The notes beneath the pieces were generated by a model, which saw only the letters and a list, made by a program, of their open reading frames with translations, made no database searches and was not told the DNA's origin. Shown here piece by piece: positions 17,817 to 26,500 of a DNA stretch of 64,000 bases. Each line of letters opens with the position of its first letter. Positions within the stretch are counted from its first letter, which is position 1. A program made the position numbers and the translations under genes. Source of the DNA: an uncultured Phascolarctobacterium sp. (GTDB lineage Bacteria; Bacillota; Negativicutes; Acidaminococcales; Acidaminococcaceae); assembly GCA_900551745.1 (NCBI GenBank), contig URXA01000002.1, positions 62,001 through 126,000 on the forward strand, in the 5' to 3' direction.

Positions 17817-17943
17817 ACTTCTGCACAACCTGTGTAGAAGTTGCAGACCGACTTCTCTGCAAGTTGCGTAGAAGTGATTTTTGACCACGGCACAACTTGT
17901 GTCGTAATTGGCTTTTTAACTTCTGTCCAATTTGGGCAGAAGT
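17817..17943. repeat. Array of four palindromic units
   Basis: Four 25-base palindromes begin at 17817, 17851, 17884 and 17919, a spacing of 34, 33 and 35. Units 1, 2 and 4 share the ends ACTTCT...AGAAGT; unit 3 has other ends but keeps a stem centred on CACAACTTGTG. Inner stem bases differ between units yet still pair, as if structure rather than sequence is kept. Spacers are 8-10 bases. The array lies upstream of the abiE operon, with a hairpin on each side (17761 and 17960). It may be a small RNA, a multi-site operator or a recombination target. No protein is encoded here. Confidence 0.7.
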
Positions 17944-17959
17944 TTTTTGAGATATAATT

Positions 17960-17976
17960 CGTGCCACGTTGGCACG
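17960..17976 (+). terminator. Hairpin flanking the palindrome array
   Basis: CGTGCCA and TGGCACG form a 7-bp stem around CGT and are followed by GATTTTTG on plus. It could end a plus-strand transcript of the array. Confidence 0.4.
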
Positions 17977-18299
17977 GATTTTTGTGCCGTTGATTTTTCT
18001 TCATTAAATGTCCTAACAGGTAGAGAGAACTTTTCTGCAACCGTTGATTTTCGTCCTATGAAATTCTGAATATAATGAGCGAGCTTTGCAGCCTTGATGA
18101 CATAGCGCATTATCCGTATAATGGTGGCACAGCGGCAATCCGCTACATAAACAACTGAATATAAATGTTCGACCATATTGAGACTTAATTAGTCGGTTTC
18201 ATCCGACACGGTATTGGTACACCGAAAGTGCCGAACTGCTCCACCACGCCTTTGGTTCTGTTGGTGGGAGTTGTACGAAGCAGAACCCGACTTTGAATT

Positions 18300-18382
18300 A
18301 AAAGCCGATTACATAGAACATCGCTTTGAAGCGAGAGCTATGCTCCCGCCGATTTGTGATACTCTGCGTAATCGGCTTTTTT
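18300..18382 (+). terminator. Long stem ending in a T run
   Basis: AAAAGCCGATTAC at 18300-18312 pairs with GTAATCGGCTTTT at 18368-18380, followed by further Ts. The loop of 55 bases holds smaller hairpins. The stretch 17977-18567 otherwise holds no gene that I can support. Confidence 0.45.
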
Positions 18383-18567
18383 GTTTTCACAAAATTTCTG
18401 ACACGGAGCTACCCCCATGAAACAGATGCCGATTTCAAAATTGAATGACCGTCTGAATGGGGATACGATTTTGCGACGATATGAGCGAAGCAACGCCGGG
18501 GTGAGACTCCCGGGCAGGAACGACTTTCGGGTAGAACGGCGAAAGCGATTTTAACCATTAGTTTACT

Positions 18568-18607
18568 AAGGGCGCACTTCTATACGGGTGTGTTCCACAC
18601 CTCGTAT
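18568..18607 (-). other. oriT: Origin of transfer (oriT), IncQ type
   Basis: On the minus strand, an inverted repeat (ATACG-A-GGTGTG / CACACC-CGTAT around GAA, plus coordinates 18582-18607) is followed at once by AGAAGTGCGCCCTTAG. AAGTGCGCCCT is the nick region known from IncQ plasmids and from pIP501/pGO1-type elements, and a repeat just 5' of it is the normal layout. The broken MOBQ relaxase gene lies 560 bases downstream, which supports the call. Nicking would be expected between the G and C of GTGCG/CCC. Confidence 0.7.
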
Positions 18608-18797
18608 GTGCGCTCTGCGAGGCAGACAGACAACAACTCCGAAGTTGTATCTGTCCTTCCGTCACTTTGTTCCGAACAAGGGGCTGCACCCCTTGCGCTG
18701 CTATGCAGCTATCCCAGTGCCCTTGTGAGCACGAAACTATTTTTCAAATCATTCCGTACCCACAAGGCTGAAAACAACAACACACAAAGGAGGTTCT

Positions 18798-19124
18798 ATG
18801 GAATACAAACCTAACCCTGAACTTGAAAAGCTCCGAGCTGAAAAAGAGAAAAACGAGAAAGAGATTGAACAGCTCACCCACAAAATTACCCAGCTGGAAA
18901 ACAGCCAGAAGTATTACTAGGACGACGACCGCAAACGCCGTACTCACAGGCTTTGCACCATCGCAGGAACCTTGGAAAGCATTGCACCGGAGATCAAGGA
19001 ACTGGACATCACCGAAGTAATGGAGCTGCTGGAACACATCTTCCACAAAGAAGAAATACAGAAGTTGGTTCACCGCACGAAGATCAACTACGATTCCAAA
19101 CTTAGACGAGCAAAGGAGGAATAA
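18798..19124 (+). pseudogene. DUF3847 protein gene with in-frame TAG
   Basis: An AGGAGG site precedes an ATG opening a 108-codon frame with one internal TAG at 18918-18920, codon 41. Both sides read as one coiled-coil protein: MEYKPNPELEKLRAEKEK before the stop and TIAGTLESIAPEIKELD after it. It resembles the DUF3847 proteins encoded just before MobA/MobL relaxases in Firmicutes elements. A single base change from GAG or similar would explain the stop. The TAA overlaps the spot where the relaxase would start. Confidence 0.7.
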
Positions 19125-19126
19125 GT

Positions 19127-20156
19127 ATCGCATTATATCATTTCCATGTAGATCAAATCAAACGCAGCGAGGGGCAATCGGTTGTGGCATCTGCTGCCTA
19201 TCGAGCAGGCGAAAAGCTGCACAGCGAATATTACGGCGAAGACAGCGACTACACCAACAAGGTCGGCGTGATTTATACAGAAGTCTTTCTGCCTCCCCAC
19301 GCCCCAAGAGAGTACGCAGACAGAGAAACCTTATGGAACGCCGTTGAGAAAGCAGAGAAAGGAAAGAAAGCGCAGCTTGCTTACAGCTTCGATATTTCCT
19401 TTCAGAATGAATTTACACAGGAAGAAAACATTGGCCTTGCCAGACAATTCCTCACCGAGCATTTTGTCAGCCGTGGCATGGTGGTGGACTTCGCTGTTCA
19501 CGAACCGGAGAAAGAAGGCGGCATCAATAATCCCCACTTTCACTTTCACTTCCTCTGTCCCATCCGTCCCATCGAGCAAAACGGTAAATGGGGATTGAAG
19601 CAAAGACGAGAATATGTGCTTTGATGAAAACGGAAACCGCATCCCCGACGGCAAAGGTGATTATGTGTTCAATGCTGTCCCCACTACCGATTGGGGTTCT
19701 GCTGAAACCTTGGAGTTCTGGCGTGAGCAATGGGCGGTGATGTGCAACGCCAAGTTTAAGGAAAAAGGTTTGGATGTTCGTATCGACCATCGCAGCTATG
19801 AACGGCAGGGCATCGAACTGTTACCTACAGTTCACGAAAATCCAACCGTCCGAGCCATGGAGAAGAAAAGCATCAAGACCGAAAAGGGTGAGTTCAACCG
19901 ATGGATCAGAGCCACCAACGCCTTTATCCGCAATCTGCGAAAAAGTCTGTCAGCACTTCTTGAAAGCATTAAGGAGATCAAAGCAGAGTTGGACAAGCCG
20001 CAATCCGAGTCGGTCATCATTCCGCTGCAAAGATATTTTGATATGCGCAATGCCAAAGCGTATTCTCAGACAGCCAGGGTCAACAATATGAAAAAGCTTA
20101 TCTGTACAGGCAAAAAAATTAAAAAGAAGACTGATAAAAATCAGCCTTCTTTTTAA
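19127..20156 (+). pseudogene. Broken MOBQ relaxase gene (MobA/MobL family)
   Basis: The first part encodes ALYHFHVDQIKRSEG, SVVASAAYRAGEKL and the metal-binding NNPHFHFHFLCP, all typical of MobA/MobL nicking relaxases. Three lesions are visible. No ATG, GTG or TTG is at the expected start, where ATC follows GGAGG. An extra T in the run at 19620-19622 shifts the frame after REYVL, and the reading continues in another frame from DENGNRI. The C-terminus stops about 180 codons later in a lysine-rich tail inside a terminator, shorter than the family. The gene is very probably dead, so the element needs outside help to move. Confidence 0.8.
20121..20154. terminator. Bidirectional terminator
   Basis: AAAAAGAAG-A-CTGAT and ATCAG-C-CTTCTTTTT form a 14-pair stem with one A-C mismatch around AAAA. 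It ends the relaxase remnant on plus and the XRE gene on minus. Confidence 0.7.
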
Positions 20157-20169
20157 TTATCAAGTATCA

Positions 20170-20409
20170 TTACTCTTTCCCCTTAGACTCAGTGTCTGCT
20201 CCTATCAGCAGTTCATCAATCGTACAGCCAAGCAGCTTCCGCAGGCTCAACAGCAATCGCAGGCTCGGCGACAGGCGACCATTTTCCACATTACATAAAT
20301 GCGACTGTGATACGCCGATCTGCTTTGCCAACTTAGACTGGCTGATATCAGCACGCAGCCTGCGAATCTTAATTTCCATACCCAGTTTTTTATAATCTAT
20401 TCTTTCCAT
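20170..20409 (-). CDS. XRE-family transcriptional regulator
   Basis: 79 residues, a single helix-turn-helix domain: LGMEIKIRRLRADISQSKLA, then QIGVSQSHLCNVENGRLSPS as the recognition region, then LRKLLGCTIDELLIG. A short polar tail follows. It resembles the small Cro/CI-type regulators of mobile elements and is the last gene of the island before the autotransporter locus. An AAGGA site lies before the ATG. Its target is unknown. Confidence 0.85.
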   Translation of the reverse strand: MERIDYKKLGMEIKIRRLRADISQSKLAKQIGVSQSHLCNVENGRLSPSLRLLLSLRKLLGCTIDELLIGADTESKGKE

Positions 20410-20503
20410 ATCCTTCCTCCGCTCTAAGCAGCTGTAAGAAGTATGACAGCACTACATTAGTTCCCCGCCGCCATACCTCCGGCCAACTACTTTACTTACC
20501 GCC

Positions 20504-23441
20504 TTAGAAGCTGTAACGGAAGCCTACGTTAGCTCCCCAGTTTTTAGTTACATCGCCGCCAAAACTGCGTTCTACCTCGCCGTACAGCTCACAGTTTTTA
20601 CCTAAAGTGATATTACCGCCGATACCTACTTCGAGCCAGGTATCGCCGTAGTCCTGATCTTCCATATAGCTTTCGCCGTTAGCCGCAAGCATAGCGACAC
20701 TGCTGTCGCCGCTGAACTCGTGCAGCAGCGAAGCCTTGACATACACGTCACCTCTGCTGAAAGCTTTACCGGCCACAATACCTAAACGACCGATCAGACT
20801 GTTGATATCATCATAAGCGACTCTTATACCTTTAGAGCTTACATAATCATAGCCGTCGATACGGCCGAAGGTCAGTTGAGCCTGCGGCTCAAAATAAACA
20901 TTATTGCCGCCCTCAAAACGTTTGCTATACTCAACACCTATCGAAGTCGCATCGGTCGAATAATCGCCCTGATCGCTGTATTTACCATAGATATCCATAT
21001 CACCATAAATACGGCCGCGTTTCACTACAATGTCTAAAACGCTGTTATCTTTGCCCTGTAAGGTTCCATACAAGCTTATGGCTCCGATTTTGTTCTCGCC
21101 GCTGCCGCTGGTATAATTCAGGCTGCCGTCACTGTATTCGTATGCGGCGCCAACACGCCATTCGCCAGCCTGAGCGTCATAACCAAGCTGATAAGTTTTA
21201 TATTTATTAGTAAATTCATCGCCGCCCAGCTTACCGCCGAACATTCTTGCCCAAATGCCGTTATCGGCACCGCTCTGCAGCTCGCCTAAACGCTGGCGCA
21301 GCGTGCCGTTACCGTCTATCCAGGCAGTATATGCCACCTGATTAGCACTAACTATTGTATTAACATTGTCAACAGTATTCTTTTTCAAAGAACCGATTAC
21401 CCAATCATATTTGCCATCATTTTCCTTATCTGCCAGTGTAATATCAAATTCGTACAAACCATTAGCGTAAACAGGGCCATCAACAACAAATTTGGTAGAC
21501 GCATCAGCTCCTTTAACAAAAACAGTATTATTTCTGGCAGCTTCTTCTAAACCGCCGTCCGAAATAATTTTGATGCTGTTACTGCCGGCCGCAGAAGTTT
21601 TATCAATAATAAGCTTATCGCTGTAGCTGCCGCCTCCGTCTACCCAGCCGGCATTCATTACAAAAGTTCCGTCAGCAGTTTTTAAGTTTCCAACCTGCAA
21701 ATTGCTGTAACGACCGCTGTCAGCAGTCATATTGATCACTGAGTCTTTACCAACACTAAGGTCACTGACTGATGAATTGCCCATCATATTCCAGACCGCA
21801 CCATTAGTAAATTTTAAATCTGTAACGCAGTCAGTTGCTGTATAACTATTGCCATACAAATAAGACTGAGCTGTATCAAAAGTGATATCGACTGTACCGT
21901 TCGCCAAAGTTTCGGAATCAGGGTTTTCTGGAATTGATTTAGATTCAATATAGCCTTCGATTTTTACATCATTACCGCCGCTGGTATTGATTTTGATATT
22001 ACCACCTTCAGAAACTACAGCTTCACCAATATTTGCATTCTTAATGGTCAGGCCTTTTGTAAAAACAACCTCTGCAACAGTACGGCTATAAATACCATAC
22101 ATATTTGCTCTACTGTCACCGTCATGCGTAGCTATCGTGATCTGCACATCGTCTGCAAAATCCAGTTTACTGCCAGTCTGGGCATAAACACCGTACATAC
22201 TAGCTTTATCATTATCGCTGCTTAGATCAATATCAGTCTTGCCTGAAACGCTCAGTTTCCCAAGAGCACTAACCTCTACCCCGTTTACATAACGCCCATT
22301 TCCGTTAGCCTTGATATTTAAATCACCGGCAACCTCAACTATGCCGGCTCCATCATGCCCAACCAGACTGATGCCAAAAATATCAGCCCCATCAGACTGA
22401 GCATTAATAATTAAATCAGCATAATCTGTTTGGGCGCCAAACTGCTTTATACCATGAACGTCATTATTGTTTTCTGTTTTAGAGGTAACGTCAATAGTAG
22501 TTGTACCAAAACTGCTTGCAGTATCGCTGCCTTCTATCACAATACCGAAAGCATCATACTCAGCAGTAACTTCTATCTTAGTACTGTCACTGACATTAGC
22601 CGAATCGTGCCCACCCATCAGGTATATCCCTGAACCGGAACCATTCACTGCTTTGCCATAGATAGCCAGGTTTTTGACCTGCAAAGTATTGATATCAGAA
22701 TAATTATTTAAGTTCTTGGCTCTGATGCCATCGACACCGGCAGCTTCCAAATGTATGTCCAGGTCACCCGCCAGTTCCATTTTAGAACCATTGTACAAAG
22801 TAACACCGGCAGCATAATCCATCTGCTGCAGTGCATTATCTTTATTGATATTGACCGTTAAATCTCCGCCCTTAATACTGGCTTCACTGCCGCTGCCAGC
22901 GCTGGATCCATTAACAAAAACACCATTGGCATAGCTTTCAGCAGCATTACTGTTTATCGTAATCACAGAGCCGACAGCTGTTCCCAAATCTACTTTTCCC
23001 TGAGTCTCGACACGCAGGCCATGGCGCCAGGCCTGATATTCACCGGATGCATTATTGTCGCCTGTGCTGTCTATCATAAGCTCGATACCCTTTTTAGCGT
23101 CCAATTTTGATACGCCGTCCACAAAAATACCGTTATAACCATAGGCATCCCCAGTATCCGATATCGTAACAGTCACCCGTTCATTAGCTGTTGTCGTATT
23201 ATTTCTGCCATAAGTATAAATACCGGCGCAGTTTTTTCCCGGAGCAACCATAGTAATAGCGATCTTGTCGTAGGTTTCTCCATAACTATAAGTACTTAAA
23301 GTATCAGTACCGGTATAATCAGATGCCCAGGCTGCGTTGTCCCCCCCCTAATATGCAAACGTACGCTGCACCTGCGATAAACAACGAGCTCAATACTTTC
23401 CTTTGTAACTTAATGCCTTGCTTTTTGTTATAGCCTTTCAT
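20504..23441 (-). CDS. Phase-variable autotransporter adhesin, OFF in this sequence
   Basis: A signal peptide begins at ATG 23441 (AGGAG 9 bases ahead): MKGYNKKQGIK, a hydrophobic core LSSLFIAGAAYVCIL, then a G8 tract at 23341-23348. With eight Gs the frame meets TGA after 10 more codons. With seven it continues through AAWAS, a normal cleavage site, into the whole passenger, giving about 978 residues. The passenger is rich in Asn, Gly and Asp repeats typical of beta-helices. The last 290 residues form an autotransporter barrel from WARMFGGKLGG to the terminal NVGFRYSF. The end is almost the same as that of the neighbouring autotransporter. The role in adhesion is inferred. A sequencing error in the tract is possible. 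Confidence 0.8.
23341..23348 (-). repeat. G8 homopolymer in the signal-peptide coding region
   Basis: Eight Cs on plus (Gs on the coding strand) sit between codon 31 and the signal cleavage site. The tract length decides whether the downstream 915 codons are in frame: 7 or 10 Gs give ON, 8 or 9 give OFF. Confidence 0.85.
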
Positions 23442-23478
23442 CAAACTCATCTCCTAAATTTTTATGAAATACGAAATA

Positions 23479-23521
23479 CTATAAAGAAATCCCCCACTTG
23501 GATGAGGGATATTCTTTATAG
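23479..23521 (-). terminator. Hairpin between the autotransporter genes
   Basis: CTATAAAGAA at 23479-23488 pairs with TTCTTTATAG at 23512-23521, and inner ATCCC with GGGAT. It follows the stop of the glycine-rich autotransporter and probably ends its transcript. Confidence 0.6.
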
Positions 23522-23545
23522 ATTTTTCAAGCTGCCATCCTGCTT

Positions 23546-26500
23546 TTAGAAACTATAACGGAAGCCGACGTTGACGCCCCAGTTTTTAGTTACGTCGCCG
23601 CCGCTGATGCGTTCTACATCCAGATACATACTGGAATCCTTATTAAATTTATGGTTGACGCCGATACCATATTCGATAGCGGTACCACCAATGCTGTCAC
23701 TGTAGCTGGCGCTTCTGCCGTCAGCGCTGACATGTGTGTTGATGTCGCCGTCGAAGTCGTGCAGTACTGCCGCTTTCAGATAAACGCTGCTGTCTGCCGC
23801 AAAGGTTTTGCCCAGCAGGAAACCGCCGCGCAGAACAATACTGTTCATGCTGTCATTAGTAACGCTCATAGTATTGTCACGAGTGGTTACGGTATAATCA
23901 TCGCCTCCCAGATGTACGTAACTTGCACGCACCATAGGTTCAACGAACCAGCCGTCATTCAAATCCTGACGATAGCCGTATTCAACAGCAAAGCTTACAG
24001 CTGTACTGCCAAAATCACCGTCCAGTTTTTGAGCAATAGTGCCGCCGTAAGCGCTGGTTTCGCTGTCAACTTTACCAACTTTGGCAATGATGTCTACATG
24101 ATGACCTTTAGCGCCAGTCCATGTGCCATATAAAGCGCCTGCCGCAGTTTTGATTTCACCGTCGCCATTAGTCAGGCCGGTATCGCCTTTAGCATATTGT
24201 CCTGCCAGGCCGATACGCCAGTTACTGCCGATCCCACGGTCATAACCTGCCGCAAAGCCGTTATATTGATAATCGTTATCGCCCTGCAGTCCAGCTACTT
24301 TGATTTTGCCGCCGACATATTTAGCCCAAACACCATCGTTATCGTCTCCAGAATTACGTACATCTCCCAGACGTTCCATCAAAGTTTCATCAGCGCCGAA
24401 CAGCGTAACTGCCGCTCCGGCTGCTATCTTATTGGCATCCTGCGCCGCCATTTGGGCAGAGGATTGAGTTGCAGCCCTGGTAGTGACCTGTGTCAGGTTC
24501 AAACAACCGTCGACAATGTCTGCTTTCCCCTCATATTCATAAGCCCAGACGCCGTTATCGTATTTCATTTCTTTGATATTGTAGGTGCCGCTTTCATCTG
24601 CATTTTCGATCAGTACGACATCTTGGTCCAAATGTCCCTTAGTATCAGCGCCGGCAGCATTGTTATAGCCGTTGCGCATCCCCTGGTCAAAAACAGTGAT
24701 ATTATAGGTACCGCTGCCGGTTACAGTATTCTCAGAAACAATTTTGTCGTTGCCTGCCGACTGACCGTAAACGCCGTTGGCATTGGTACGCATAAAGAGC
24801 TCGTTAGCACCGGAAGCCTTCAGATCTTGGGTAGTAATAGTACGGTAATCAGCAGTATTATATTTGTCGTCCTGATTGTTTTCGTCATAGAAGTAAACTG
24901 TGCTGCCAGTCATAGTAGTCTTATCGGCCACAGTCAGGGCTTCCAGATTATCTGTCAGGTTCATGGCAGTACCGCTGATATCGAGAGCGCCAATACTATT
25001 ACTATTCTCCTGCGTCTGTACGTCTGTATCAGATTTCAGATTCAAAGTACCGTTTGTGAAGTCAGCAGCGCCGTTAAAGGTAACGGTTCCCGTACCGGCA
25101 TCAAAAGTAGTTATCCCACCTTCAATGTCTGCCGCATGGTCATCTGCATGCTTACCACCGCTGACAGTGATATCAGCATTATCAGTGACATAATACATTG
25201 TGCTGCCGTTTGCCAAAATACCATTGGCACCTTTGCGGATCACGTTTCCATCAGCAGTAGTGCCAACTACCTCGGCACTGATATCCATAGCCCCGGCACT
25301 GTGAACAGCAATAACCGCACCTTCAGCAGCTTTGACGCCGGCAGCAATATTACCGCCTGCCCAGTCGGTACTTGCCTTTATAGTCACGGTGCCTCCAACT
25401 TCAGCCACCATACTGCCGCCTGTCAGTTCCAGCCCCACAGCCGTAGCACTAGTGGATGTACCAGCGCCCGAATACGTATATTCAACATCATTAACTTCTT
25501 CTGTTCTGTCTTTATCGCCAACTGCTGTTGCAGTGATTTTAAAATCATTTTGAACTTGGTACACATTAACTGAATTTACAGACACAACTGCTTTGGCAGT
25601 AACATAAGCAGAACCTTCTTGCGCATCTGCGCTGATAGTCAGTCCACTATCAGAAAGCACATTCAAAGAACCGCCGCTGGTAACAAGCCCCCAGGCTTCA
25701 GCTTTAGCACCGTTATTACTTTGAGCCACTGTACCGGTAGGAGTGATGCCGCTGCCGCCGTCACCGCCGTTAGAAACCGCATTAGCCGCTCCGTTTTGAT
25801 ATTTCGCTTTAGTTTTATCATCTTCTGTTACTGTAGCTCCGTCAGTTCCGGCAGCACCAGTATTGTCAACTACAGCCGCACGATCATCATGCGGGTCACC
25901 GGTAGAATCGCCTGCGAGATAAGCATCTGCGACCTTAAATTTACCTACGCCTTTACCGGCCGCGGCTTCAGCGGTAATAGAACTTGTTTTTAAGACGCCT
26001 GCTGTATCAGTCAGGCTCACAGCAGTCGCAGAAGCGCTGTTACCAGCACCGCTCTTCCCTGCAGCGCCGGCTATACCACCAGTGCCGCCCTGGCCGCCTT
26101 GACCTGCATTGCCGCCTTGACCTGCGTCACCTGCAATACCTACAGCGCCGTCTGCGCCTTTAGCACCGCCTGTACCGGTAACACCATCAGCACCATTGTC
26201 CGCATGGCTTCCGCTTGCGAGCGTGCCACCTATGCCGCCAGTACCACCCTGGCCGCCAACTCCGCCTTCACCAGCAGTACCTGCAGTACCAGCCGCACCA
26301 CCAGTTCCGCCAGTGCCGCCCTGTCCGCCTATACCGCCTTGTCCACCATCGCCGCCGGCTCCGCCGATGCCTGCTTTAGCGCCATCGCCGCCAGTTGCAG
26401 TAACATTTATAGTACCTATCGTAATATTCAGGTCAGTATTAGCAGTGCCAACCAAACCCTGGGCAACAGCAAGTCCACCCTGGCCGCCGTTACCACCCTG

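Noticed and set aside
17817..17943. CRISPR array
   Set aside because: The repeating units are palindromes with spacers of only 8-10 bases, there are four of them, and no cas gene is near.
17761..17943. Type III toxin-antitoxin locus (ToxIN-like)
   Set aside because: The array-hairpin order is similar, but no ToxN-like gene follows; the next gene is abiEi, a protein antitoxin of another type.
18918..18920. Programmed read-through or recoding of TAG in the DUF3847 gene
   Set aside because: No special structure is evident, and the neighbouring relaxase gene is also broken, so simple decay is likelier.
7480..20410. Prophage
   Set aside because: No capsid, terminase, portal, tail or integrase gene is present; the mobility genes are of the mobilizable-element kind.
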